Assembly (NCBI RefSeq): GCF_014202425.1
Contig: NZ_JACHGT010000013.1
Span: forward strand, 1 to 64,000
Source: Phytomonospora endophytica
GTDB lineage: Bacteria > Actinomycetota > Actinomycetes > Mycobacteriales > Micromonosporaceae
Length of the DNA stretch: 64,000 nucleotides
Direction of reading: 5' to 3'
In this document: positions 37,023 to 44,854 of the stretch, piece by piece
Layout: the number at the start of each line of letters is the position of its first letter
Position numbering within the stretch: position 1 is the first letter of the stretch
The notes under the pieces: generated by a model
Told to the model about the DNA's origin: nothing
Databases searched by the model: none
What the model saw: only the letters and a program-made list of their open reading frames with translations
Made by a program: the position numbers and the translations under genes

Positions 37023-38363
37023 TCAGGAGAGCAGCGCGGACCAGGGCAGTTCGGTGTCGAGGAACTGCCCCCAGTTCCCGCGCAGGAGGCCGGTGGGCGT
37101 GGTCGCGAGGCTGCTCCACGGGCCGTCGGCGTCGCTGAGGAACACGTCCCCGTCGCCGGGTGTGCGGACGTCGCCGAAGATCTGGACGGCGCCGTAGGGC
37201 TGGCCGTCGGTGATCTCGCCGTAGGCGGTGACGGCGAGGATCGCGGTCGCGGGGGTCGCGATCGGGGCTCCGTCGCGGATGCCGAGGGCGACGTCGCCGC
37301 CGAAGGCGTCGTTCGTCTCGGCGGTTCCGGTGACGCCGGCGGTGTTCTGCTGGACGTCGGCGACCTCGGTGACCTTGCCGGTCGGGGTGACCGCGATGAC
37401 GTGGGCCATGCCGGCCGTCTGCCGGCCGTCGAGGGTCTCCGCGGGGACGCCGACGGCGATGAGTGCGCCGACGGGCGCCGAAGCGCCGGGGCGGTAGGAG
37501 ATCACGGCGACCGAGCGGCCGAACTGGTCGTCGGCCTCGGAGGTCCCGGAGATGCCGGGGGTGTCCTGTTCCACGAGGGCGAGGGCGTCGGGTGAACCGT
37601 CCACAATGGTGTGACTGAAGACGGTGACGGTGCCGCCTTCGTTGTCGCGGAAGGCCCCCACCACGAAGTGGCGGTCGGCGGAGGCCAGGGAGTACCCGAA
37701 GCCTCCGAAGATGGCGGGCGCGCCGGGCACGCCCGGCGTGTCCTGGTCGACGGCGCGCCACCTGCCGTTGAGCAGGTGGTAGACCGCGCCGGCGTCCACG
37801 CGGCCGCGGACGGTTTCGCCCGGGGCGCCGACGACCAGGTAGGACGCGCCGGACGAGGTCGTTCCCGCCGACAACGTCCAGCCGAAGTCCTCGCCGGCCC
37901 TGGCGGTGCGGGGGACGCCGGGCGAGTTCTTGTTGTACGCGACGGTTTCCGTGGTGCGCAGGCCGTCGAGGGAACCGGGGATGACGAAGACCATCCCGGC
38001 GTCGTCGTTCTCGCCGGGGGAGCCGACGACGAGTTCGTCGCAGCCGTCGCCGTCGTCGTCGAAGGAGGCGTGGACCCAGCCGAACATGTCCCACTTCTCC
38101 GGTGTGCCGGGCACTCCGGGGCTGGCCTGGGTGATGGTGACCTGTGCGCGGGTGGCGCTGTACTCGACGGTGATCGCGCCTGCTTCCGCTACGGTGCCGA
38201 CGTTCTCGAAGGCGCTGTTGAAGACGAGGTCGGTGACGCCGTCGCAGTCGAAGTCGTTGATCGCGTCGGGCCGGTGTTCACCGGCGGTCGCGGAGGAGAC
38301 GGGGACGGTGATGACGGCCGCTGCGGCGATGAACACGCCGAGGGCACGCGCGGGCGAGCGCAA
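37023..38363 (-). CDS. Secreted FG-GAP repeat protein, paralog 3
   Basis: A 446-residue protein with an N-terminal signal and the same arrangement of FG-GAP units (NDFDCDGVTDLVF, FDDDGDGCDELVVGSPGE, QTAGMAHVIAVTPTGKVTEV). More diverged than paralogs 1 and 2. It begins with a TTG codon at 38363, which has GGAAGG 8 bases upstream; I find no in-frame ATG or GTG that fits. First gene of the three-gene operon, so its upstream region should hold the operon promoter. Confidence 0.87.
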   Translation of the reverse strand: MRSPARALGVFIAAAAVITVPVSSATAGEHRPDAINDFDCDGVTDLVFNSAFENVGTVAEAGAITVEYSATRAQVTITQASPGVPGTPEKWDMFGWVHASFDDDGDGCDELVVGSPGENDDAGMVFVIPGSLDGLRTTETVAYNKNSPGVPRTARAGEDFGWTLSAGTTSSGASYLVVGAPGETVRGRVDAGAVYHLLNGRWRAVDQDTPGVPGAPAIFGGFGYSLASADRHFVVGAFRDNEGGTVTVFSHTIVDGSPDALALVEQDTPGISGTSEADDQFGRSVAVISYRPGASAPVGALIAVGVPAETLDGRQTAGMAHVIAVTPTGKVTEVADVQQNTAGVTGTAETNDAFGGDVALGIRDGAPIATPATAILAVTAYGEITDGQPYGAVQIFGDVRTPGDGDVFLSDADGPWSSLATTPTGLLRGNWGQFLDTELPWSALLS

Positions 38364-38462
38364 ATTCGGGCACCTTCCGGGCAGTGAAAGTGAACAGCGG
38401 CGTAACTGTATCCGCGTCGCCCGGATGTCGGCCTCCCCTGCTCGGCCGAAGATCGGGAGGGA

Positions 38463-38504
38463 AAAGCGGCCCGCTCCCCGGTGCGTCGGTTCGCGGGCCG
38501 CTTT
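38463..38504 (-). terminator. Terminator of class V aminotransferase gene (repeat copy B)
   Basis: A 12-bp stem (38463-38474 with 38493-38504) that, read on the minus strand, ends in a TTTT tract. It is 4 bases past the aminotransferase stop. Its outer stem and 11-base central loop match copy A at 34172-34209. Confidence 0.85.
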
Positions 38505-38507
38505 GTT

Positions 38508-39884
38508 TCAGGCGGCCTCGCGCGGGTCGGGCACGGGGCCGGGGCGGCCGTCGACGAGGCTGTAGTTCCAGCGGGGGCCTTCGGTGGCGAGGCGTTCGAC
38601 GGCGGCGATGAGCCGGTCGACGTCGTCGATGTCGGTGCCGAGGCCGATGCTGGCGCGGACGGCGGTGGCGACCCGCTGGGGCCGTCCGTCGGTGCCGCAG
38701 CCGGCGCCGACGGAGTGGGTCGGGGCGACGCCGGCCTCGGTGAGGAGGCGGCGGGTGAGGGGGTGGGCGCAGAAGAGGCCGTCGCGGACGCCGATGCCGT
38801 GCTCGGCGGACAGGACGGCGGCGACGAGGTCGGCGGGGTAGCCGTCGACGGTGAAGGCGACGGTGCCGACGCGCGGCGAGTCGGCGCCGAAGACGTGCAG
38901 CTGGCGGACACCGGCGACGGCGGCGAGGCCGTCGGCGAGGCGCGTGCGGAGCGTCTCCTCCCACGCGGTGAGGGCGGCGCGGTCGGCCTGTTCCAGGGTC
39001 TCGCACACGGCGGCGAGCGCGACGGCCCCGACGACGTTGGGGCTGCCGCCTTCGTGGCGGGCGGCACCGGTCTGCCAGCGGACGTCGTTGGTGGCGTCGC
39101 CGACGTGGGCCGAGGCGCCGCCACCGGCGAGGTAGGGCGGGGCGGCGTCGAGCCAGTCGGACCGTCCGATGAGGACTCCGGTGCCGAAGGGCGCGTAGAG
39201 CTTGTGCCCGGAGAAGGCGATGTAGTCGACGCCGAGGGCGGTCACGTCGACCGTCCGATGTGGAACCAGCTGGGCGGCGTCGAGGGCGACGCGGGCGCCG
39301 TAGCGGTGGGCGAGGACGGTGATCTCGGCGATGGGGAAGAGTTCGCCGGTCACGTTCGACGCTCCGGTGACCGCGACCAGCACGGGCCCGTCGTTCGCGA
39401 CGACCTTCAGCGCGTCGTCGACCGACCGGACCGCCGTGGACGCCGAGTCGGGCGCGGGGAGGCGGATCAGGCGCTTCCAGGGCAGCAGGTTCGCGTGGTG
39501 CTCGGAGTCGAAGGCGATGACCGTGGCGTCTTCGGGCAGGGCCCGCGCGAGGAGGTTGAGCGAGTCGGTGGTGTTGCGGGTGAAGACGATCGCGTCGTCG
39601 GGGCGGGCGTTGACGAAGCGCGCGATCGTGCGTCGCGCCGACTCGTAGGCGCGCGTGCATTCCGCCGACAGGTACCCCGCGCCCCGGTGGACGCTGGCGT
39701 AGCGGGGGAGGAGTTCCGCGACGGCGTCGGCCGCCGCGCGCAGACAGGGCGTGGAGGCGGCGTGGTCGAAGTTCGCGTAACGGACGCTGCCGCCGGTCAC
39801 CAGGGGCACCTCGGGCGCCTCGACCACGGGAATCGGGCGCGAAGGCGTGGCGAACTGGCTGGACGGGACGACGGTAGACGTCAT
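38508..39884 (-). CDS. Class V aminotransferase, cysteine-desulfurase-like PLP enzyme
   Basis: A 458-residue PLP enzyme. The Schiff-base lysine is Lys228 in FSGHKLYAP, with the cofactor-binding Asp202 in ALDAAQLVPH and the conserved His130 region (SEHHANLLPW). A cysteine in GLFCAHPL occupies the place of the SufS-type catalytic loop, so it may release sulfur from cysteine. Length is a little over that of SufS. The ATG at 39884 has GGAGG 6 bases before it; a TTG at 39896 overlaps the ribosome site and is rejected. A SAM-IV riboswitch lies directly upstream, linking the gene to methionine/sulfur status. Confidence 0.9.
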   Translation of the reverse strand: MTSTVVPSSQFATPSRPIPVVEAPEVPLVTGGSVRYANFDHAASTPCLRAAADAVAELLPRYASVHRGAGYLSAECTRAYESARRTIARFVNARPDDAIVFTRNTTDSLNLLARALPEDATVIAFDSEHHANLLPWKRLIRLPAPDSASTAVRSVDDALKVVANDGPVLVAVTGASNVTGELFPIAEITVLAHRYGARVALDAAQLVPHRTVDVTALGVDYIAFSGHKLYAPFGTGVLIGRSDWLDAAPPYLAGGGASAHVGDATNDVRWQTGAARHEGGSPNVVGAVALAAVCETLEQADRAALTAWEETLRTRLADGLAAVAGVRQLHVFGADSPRVGTVAFTVDGYPADLVAAVLSAEHGIGVRDGLFCAHPLTRRLLTEAGVAPTHSVGAGCGTDGRPQRVATAVRASIGLGTDIDDVDRLIAAVERLATEGPRWNYSLVDGRPGPVPDPREAA

Positions 39885-39919
39885 GACTGCCTCCAAGCAG
39901 GTCCTCGGGACCCGTCTTG

Positions 39920-40035
39920 GGGCCCGCGTTTGCCCGTGCCCTCGTCGGCACGTGCCTGGTCCTCACCCGGGGCACCCCACGCGGTTGTTGGGTTGCCGGC
40001 CAGCGAGCCGGGGCTTGACGCTGGCGCTCATGACC
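39920..40035 (-). ncRNA. SAM-IV riboswitch
   Basis: The minus-strand leader begins GGTCATGAGCGCCAGC and runs through CAAGCCCCGGC, GCTGGCCGGCAACCC, GTGGGGTGCCCCGGGTGA and then CAGGC, ending near GCGGGCCC. From memory this order of conserved blocks is that of the actinobacterial SAM-IV class (for example the Mycobacterium structure), including the P1 GGTC/GACC closing pair. It lies in the 5' leader of the class V aminotransferase gene. A GGGCCC/GGGTCC pairing just downstream could form the alternative stem. High confidence in the class, moderate in exact ends. Confidence 0.9.
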
Positions 40036-40043
40036 TGTTGGAC

Positions 40044-40049
40044 ACCCTA
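40044..40049 (-). promoter_or_regulatory. Candidate -10 for the riboswitch transcript
   Basis: TAGGGT on the minus strand lies about 9 bases before the first riboswitch base (40035), the right place for the -10 of that transcript. Confidence 0.45.
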
Positions 40050-40056
40050 GCGCGGC

Positions 40057-40062
40057 TAGGCT
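40057..40062 (+). promoter_or_regulatory. Candidate -10 for prsW, leaderless
   Basis: TAGGCT ends 7 bases before the ATG at 40069, so transcription would begin at or next to the start codon. No ribosome site precedes that ATG. No -35 at good spacing is visible, hence low confidence. Confidence 0.4.
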
Positions 40063-40068
40063 GTCGGC

Positions 40069-41427
40069 ATGTCGGTTGTCCCGCCCGGTGAGATGTCGCA
40101 CCCGCTCCCGCCGCCGCCCGCCAGGTTCAGCTGGCGGCGGTTCGGCCTGATGGCGGGCATTATCGTGCTGCTCGCCGCGGGCGCGCTGGTGATCCTGCTC
40201 GCAGTCGGCACGGAGGTCGGCCTCGGTCCGCTGCTCATCGGCATCGGCACCGCGGTCATCCCCGTTCCGGTCCTGGTGGCCTGTTTCATGTGGCTCGACC
40301 GCTATGAACCCGAACCGACCCGGTTCCTGGCGTTCTGCTTCGGTTGGGGGGCCTGTGTCGCCACCGCGGTGTCGTTGGGCGTGAACACCGGAATGGGCCA
40401 CCTCTTCGACGAGTGGGGCCTCTCCCAGAACCTGGTCGCGATCATCGTCGCCCCGGTCATCGAGGAGACCACGAAGATGATCGGCCCGCTGCTGCTGTTG
40501 TGGCGCAGGCGCAAGCACTTCTCCGGGATCGTCGACGGCATTGTCTACTGTGGCCTGTCCGCGACCGGTTTCGCGATGGCCGAGAACATCCTCTACATCT
40601 CCGGCGTGTACGTCTCCGGGGAACGCGAGGGCGGGGCCGCGACGGGTGCCCTGTCGGTCGTCGCGCTGTTCGTCGTGCGGATCCTGCTGACCGGTTTCGC
40701 GCACCCGCTGTTCACGACGATGACCGGCGTCGGCCTCGGCATCGCGGCCCGGACGGCGAAGCGCTCGCGGCGGATCCTCGCGCCGCTCGGGATGCTGCTG
40801 ATCGCGATGCTCCTGCACGGGTCGTGGAACCTCCTCGCCAGTTCCGGAGCGAGGGTGCTGGCGGTCGGGTACGTGTCGGTGATGGTGCCGATCTTCCTGA
40901 CGGCCGTCGGCGGCGCGATCTGGATCCGGGCCTGGGAGGCGCGGCTCGTCGGGCGCGTCCTGCCCGCCTACGTCAGCGCGGGGTGGCTGACGGCGCCGGA
41001 AGTGGCGTCGCTGGTGACCTTCGGGCGGCGGGCGTCGGCGCGGAACTGGGCGCGCAAGATCGTCGGGGACCAGGGCGCGGCGGCGATGCGCGCCTTCCAG
41101 TTCACGGCCACGCAGCTGGCGATGCTGCGCGACGGCTTCCTGCGCGGCAGGGCCGAGGCCGACTACCAGGCGGAGGAGCACGCGTTGTTGCAGGCGATGA
41201 GTGCGCACCGGGCGGTGTACACGGGCAGGGACCCGTCGGTGCCGCGAGTGCATTGGGACGGGGCGAGGTACCACCTGCCGCTGCCCGACGGGACCGTGCG
41301 TGCGGTGACGCCACCGGCGCAGCCGGTCGTGCCGGTCGCGGTGCCGGTGGTGCCCGTGGGGCCGATGGGGCCCATGGGACCGGGAATGCCGGGCGTGCCG
41401 CCCCCGCCTCCGTACGGGTACCGCTGA
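40069..41427 (+). CDS. PrsW family intramembrane metalloprotease
   Basis: A 452-residue membrane protein with eight or more helices and the PrsW/CPBP motifs: EE at 132-133 in APVIEETTKMIGP, FAMAEN at 168-173, His212 in GFAHPLFT and His250 in LLHGSWN. The Bacillus relative cuts an anti-sigma factor; here the substrate is unknown. A long cytoplasmic C-terminus ends in a Pro/Gly/Met-rich tail. No ribosome site precedes the ATG and a -10-like box lies at 40057, so it may be leaderless. Its stop overlaps the VOC gene start (TGATG). Confidence 0.9.
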   Translation: MSVVPPGEMSHPLPPPPARFSWRRFGLMAGIIVLLAAGALVILLAVGTEVGLGPLLIGIGTAVIPVPVLVACFMWLDRYEPEPTRFLAFCFGWGACVATAVSLGVNTGMGHLFDEWGLSQNLVAIIVAPVIEETTKMIGPLLLLWRRRKHFSGIVDGIVYCGLSATGFAMAENILYISGVYVSGEREGGAATGALSVVALFVVRILLTGFAHPLFTTMTGVGLGIAARTAKRSRRILAPLGMLLIAMLLHGSWNLLASSGARVLAVGYVSVMVPIFLTAVGGAIWIRAWEARLVGRVLPAYVSAGWLTAPEVASLVTFGRRASARNWARKIVGDQGAAAMRAFQFTATQLAMLRDGFLRGRAEADYQAEEHALLQAMSAHRAVYTGRDPSVPRVHWDGARYHLPLPDGTVRAVTPPAQPVVPVAVPVVPVGPMGPMGPGMPGVPPPPPYGYR

Positions 41428-41777
41428 TGAGCGTCCGTCGGGTCGTGCCCGACGTGCACACGGCCGACTTCGCGGAGAACCGGGAGTTCTACGGCCTCCT
41501 GGGCTTCGAGGAGGTCATGAACCACGGCTGGGTCATGACGCTGGCCTCCCCGGACAACCCGACGGCCCAGATCTCCTTCGCCGAACGCGACGCCGCCGCG
41601 CCGGTCGTCCCCGACATGAGCGTCGAGGTCGCCGACGTCGACGCGGTCCACGCCGGCGTCGTCGCCAGCGGCGCGGAGGTCGTGTACCCGCTGACCGACG
41701 AGGAGTGGGGCGTCCGCAGGTTCTTCGTGCGCGACCCCAACGGCCGGATCGTCAACGTCCTGGGACACGCGGGCTGA
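41427..41777 (+). CDS. VOC family protein (glyoxalase/bleomycin resistance fold)
   Basis: A 116-residue single VOC module: MSVRRVVPDVHTADFAENREFYGLLGFEEV, then a core with ISFAERD, and an end FFVRDPNGRIVNVLGH. Metal ligand positions are only partly conserved (His11 of PDVHT), so catalytic activity is doubtful. ATG overlaps the PrsW stop (TGATG), so it is co-translated. Confidence 0.9.
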   Translation: MSVRRVVPDVHTADFAENREFYGLLGFEEVMNHGWVMTLASPDNPTAQISFAERDAAAPVVPDMSVEVADVDAVHAGVVASGAEVVYPLTDEEWGVRRFFVRDPNGRIVNVLGHAG

Positions 41778-41784
41778 GGTCACA

Positions 41785-41811
41785 CTGACGGCAGTCTGAC
41801 GCCGCCGTCAG
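41785..41811 (+). promoter_or_regulatory. Candidate operator upstream of the DHA2 exporter
   Basis: CTGACGGC at 41785-41792 and GCCGTCAG at 41804-41811 form an inverted repeat with an 11-base spacer, and a further CTGACG lies between them. It is in the 78-base gap before the exporter gene. No adjacent regulator gene is present to pair it with. Confidence 0.45.
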
Positions 41812-41855
41812 CGAACCGTGCGCGATCGGTCAGCGGACCCGGAGACGGTGTCGGC

Positions 41856-43430
41856 ATGAACTCGAACCCCTCGCATGCCGCACCGATGAGTCCCGGACGC
41901 AGATACGCCACCCTCGTCATCCTCTGCTTCGCGACCCTCCTCCTCGCCATCGACCTGACCGTCCTGCACCTGGCCGTCCCCTCGCTCGTCGAAGACGTCG
42001 AACCGAGCGCGACCCAGCTGCTGTGGATCGCCGACGTCTACGGCTTCGCCCTCGGCGGCCTGCTCATCACGATGGGCAACCTCGGCGACCGGATCGGCCG
42101 CAAGAAGCTCCTGCTCGCCGGTTCGGTCGCCTTCGGGCTCGCCTCGGCCGTCACGGCCTTCGCCGACGACCCGAACCTGCTGATCGGCGCGCGGGCCCTG
42201 CTCGGTGTCGCGGGCGCGACGATCATGCCCTCGGCGGCGGCGATCCTGCGCAACGTCTTCACCGACCGCAAGCAGCGCGCGACCGCGATCGGCATCTGGT
42301 CGGCGATGTCGGCGAGTGGTTTCGCGCTCGGCCCGGTCGTCGGCGGCGTGATGCTGGAGCACTTCTGGTGGGGCTCGGTGTTCCTGATCAACCTGCCCGT
42401 CATGGCCATCGTCTTCCTCGCCGGGCTCGCCGTGATCCCCGAGTCGCGCAACCCGCGCGCCGGCCGCATCGACCTGCTCAGCGTCGGACTGTCGGTCGCC
42501 GGGATCATCGGCCTGATCTTCGGTGTCAAGGAAGCCGCGCACGACGGCATCGGGACGACCGACGCGCTGGTCGGCCTCGCCGTCGGCGCGGTCGCGATGA
42601 GCTGGTTCGTGCTGCGGCAGACGCGGCTCCCGGAGCCGCTGATGGACCTCAAACTGTTCCGCAACAGGGCTTTCACGGGTGCGGTCGCGACCAACGTGGT
42701 CACCGTCTTCGGGATGATCGCGTTCTCGCTGATCATCGCCCAGTACCTCCAGCTCGTGCTCGGCTGGACGCCGCTGGTCGCCGGTATCGCCGGGATCCCC
42801 GGCGGGCTCGCCGCCGGGATCACCGGGCCTTTCGCCGCCCGCATCGCGACCGCCTGGGGCCGTGGGAAGACCGTGTCGCTCGGTCTGGGACTGCTGGCGC
42901 TGAGTCTGGTGCTGTACACCCGCATCGACGTCGAGCCGAACTACCTGACGCTGCTGCCCGCCATGGTCGTCGGCGGCCTCGGCATGGGCCTGGCCTTCGC
43001 GATCACCAACGACATCGTGCTGTCGTCGGTGCCGAAGGAGCGTTCCGGCGCGGCGGTGTCCATTGTGGAGACCGCGACGGAGATGGGCGGGGCGCTCGGG
43101 ATCGCCGTCCTCGGCTCGATCATGAACGCCGCCTACGCCGACACCGTCGAGGTGCCCGCCGGTGTCCCCGCCGAGGCCGTGACGCCCATCAGGGAACAGA
43201 TCGGGACCGCCTTCGCCGTCGCCGAACAGCTTCCCGCCGAACTCGCCGAGGCCGTCCGGCACGCCGCGAAGGTCGCGTTCGTCGACGGCGCGCACGTCAC
43301 GACGGTCACCAGCGCGGTCATCGTCGGGGTGTTCGCCGTGATCGCACTGGTGACACTGCGCGGGAAGTTCGTCGCGGTCGAGGAGGAAGAGGAGGAGGTG
43401 GAGGCGCCGGTTCCGGTCTCGGCGCGGTAG
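41856..43430 (+). CDS. MFS transporter, DHA2 family (EmrB/QacA type)
   Basis: A 524-residue membrane protein with about 14 helices. MFS motif A appears as GNLGDRIGRKKLLL after helix two, and motif C as SASGFALGPVVGGVM in helix five. Such exporters remove drugs or metabolites by proton antiport. A run of Glu residues near the C-terminus is soluble. ATG at 41856 begins MNSNPSHAAPMSPG. A hairpin terminator follows, so it is monocistronic. Confidence 0.93.
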   Translation: MNSNPSHAAPMSPGRRYATLVILCFATLLLAIDLTVLHLAVPSLVEDVEPSATQLLWIADVYGFALGGLLITMGNLGDRIGRKKLLLAGSVAFGLASAVTAFADDPNLLIGARALLGVAGATIMPSAAAILRNVFTDRKQRATAIGIWSAMSASGFALGPVVGGVMLEHFWWGSVFLINLPVMAIVFLAGLAVIPESRNPRAGRIDLLSVGLSVAGIIGLIFGVKEAAHDGIGTTDALVGLAVGAVAMSWFVLRQTRLPEPLMDLKLFRNRAFTGAVATNVVTVFGMIAFSLIIAQYLQLVLGWTPLVAGIAGIPGGLAAGITGPFAARIATAWGRGKTVSLGLGLLALSLVLYTRIDVEPNYLTLLPAMVVGGLGMGLAFAITNDIVLSSVPKERSGAAVSIVETATEMGGALGIAVLGSIMNAAYADTVEVPAGVPAEAVTPIREQIGTAFAVAEQLPAELAEAVRHAAKVAFVDGAHVTTVTSAVIVGVFAVIALVTLRGKFVAVEEEEEEVEAPVPVSAR

Positions 43431-43442
43431 TGGAGGGCGGGG

Positions 43443-43468
43443 GCGGGGCCTGCGGGCCCCGCTTTCGT
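43443..43468 (+). terminator. Terminator after the DHA2 exporter
   Basis: An 8-bp GC stem (43443-43450 with 43455-43462) followed by TTTCGTT, 13 bases after the stop. Confidence 0.75.
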
Positions 43469-43559
43469 TGTGGTGTCGGGAGGATCTCAGTGCGGTGGCG
43501 GGACGGCGGGAGCAGGATGGTGACGCACGTACCGCCCGCCCTCCCCCGAGGGAGTGCCC

Positions 43560-44045
43560 ATGCCCACGCCCGAACCACCTCTCACGCTCGCGCCGAATCC
43601 GCGGCGGCACTGGCGGAAGCCCGCCTTGGGCGCCGCGCTTCTCCCCGTCATCGCCGTGTGCGCGATGTGCGGGTGGTTCGCGTTCACTCCCTGCGGCCAC
43701 AGCGTCATCGGCGAACGCCTCACCACCGCCCAGATCGCCGGTGCCTACCAAGACGCCGAAGGCCCGGTCGAGCTGACCTTGAACACCGACGCCACCTTCA
43801 CCGCCACCGGCGGCCCGGCCATCGGCGAGGACTTCTTCCACCCCGTCCCGCGCGGCCTCGGGACCTGGGAGACCCCCACGTCGGGACCGGTCGACGAGGT
43901 GACGCTCACCTACGGGCCCGTCACCGAGACCGGCCCCGGGGAGGTCACGTCCCTCACCATCTCCGGTGACGCCGGCGACCCCGTGTTGTGGGCGCACGAA
44001 GCCGATCCCGACGTGTGCGAGCTCGCCGAGCTCACCCGCGTCTGA
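43560..44045 (+). CDS. Membrane-anchored hypothetical protein
   Basis: A 161-residue protein with one N-terminal membrane segment (about residues 23-43) and an extracytoplasmic, acidic domain with CGHSVIGERLTTAQIAGAYQDAEG and a C-terminal cysteine (PDVCELAEL). The beta-rich body looks like a small lipocalin-type or META-like domain, but I do not recognise a family. The ATG at 43560 has GGGAG 6 bases before it. Short gap to the convergent SDR gene, which ends 3 bases later. Confidence 0.65.
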   Translation: MPTPEPPLTLAPNPRRHWRKPALGAALLPVIAVCAMCGWFAFTPCGHSVIGERLTTAQIAGAYQDAEGPVELTLNTDATFTATGGPAIGEDFFHPVPRGLGTWETPTSGPVDEVTLTYGPVTETGPGEVTSLTISGDAGDPVLWAHEADPDVCELAELTRV

Positions 44046-44048
44046 CCC

Positions 44049-44762
44049 CTACCAGGGAATCTCCCCACCCCGGTCGAAGTACCCGCCCGTCACCCCGTCG
44101 CCCGTGACGAGTGCCATCCGCACGATCATCTCCGCGCCCTCCTCCACCGTTTGGACGCCCGTCCGCCGGTTCAGGTCGGTCGCCGTGAAGCCCGGCTCGA
44201 CGGCGTTGACCCGCAGCTCGGGGAACGCCTTGGCGTACTGCACGGTCAGCATGTTCACCGCGCTCTTCGACGCCGGGTAGGCCACACCCGGGTACCGGTG
44301 CATCGGCGTCGAAGGGTCGGCGACCTTGCTCAGCGACCCCAGCCCGCTGCTCACGTTCACCACGACCCCGGCCGCCGACCGTCGCAGCAGCGGCAGGAAC
44401 GCGTGCGTCACCCGCACGAGCCCGAAGACGTTGACCTCGAAGGTCTCCCGCATGACCTCGGCGGTCAGTTCGGCGGCCCCGACGACGACCGCGCCCGCCG
44501 CGTCCATCTCGTGCTGCACGCCGGCGTTGTTGACCAGCACGTCCAGCCCGCCCGCCGCCTCGATGGTCTTCACGGCGGCGGCGACGGACTCGTCGTCGGT
44601 CACATCGAGGGCGACGGCCCGCGCCCCCAGCTCCAGCGCCGCCACCCGGCCGCGCTCGGCGTCGCGGCTGCCCAGGAAGACCGTGTGGCCCTCGGCGAGG
44701 AGCCGCCGCGCGGTCTCGTGGCCCAGTCCCTTGTTCGCGCCCGTGATCAGTGTGTTCGTCAT
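44049..44762 (-). CDS. SDR family oxidoreductase
   Basis: A 237-residue classical SDR: TGANKGLG at 7-14, NNAG at 78-81, Ser138/139, Tyr162 and Lys166 (YPASK). The KGLG loop with SRD after strand two fits carbonyl reductase-like, NADPH-using members. It is a close paralog of the SDR at 56060-56791 (shared MTNT start and active-site spacing). Divergent from the MmyB-type regulator gene by 92 bases. Confidence 0.93.
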   Translation of the reverse strand: MTNTLITGANKGLGHETARRLLAEGHTVFLGSRDAERGRVAALELGARAVALDVTDDESVAAAVKTIEAAGGLDVLVNNAGVQHEMDAAGAVVVGAAELTAEVMRETFEVNVFGLVRVTHAFLPLLRRSAAGVVVNVSSGLGSLSKVADPSTPMHRYPGVAYPASKSAVNMLTVQYAKAFPELRVNAVEPGFTATDLNRRTGVQTVEEGAEMIVRMALVTGDGVTGGYFDRGGEIPW

Positions 44763-44854
44763 GCCCTCACCTTCCGCCGTGGCCGGGACCGCAGCCAGCC
44801 GTCCGGTTTTCCTGGGACCGCGAGTACCAGGAAGCCATGCGGCAGAGTGGGGGC

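Noticed and set aside
39885-39896. TTG start for the class V aminotransferase
   Set aside because: It covers the GGAGG ribosome site of the ATG at 39884.
38278-41274. A leftward open frame of 998 residues
   Set aside because: It runs antisense to the PrsW gene and the class V aminotransferase frame, and its composition is Arg/His/Pro-rich. It is a high-GC shadow.
41808-43997. A leftward open frame of 729 residues opposite the DHA2 exporter
   Set aside because: The plus-strand MFS gene is clearly real; the antisense frame is Asp/Glu/Arg-rich without any domain.
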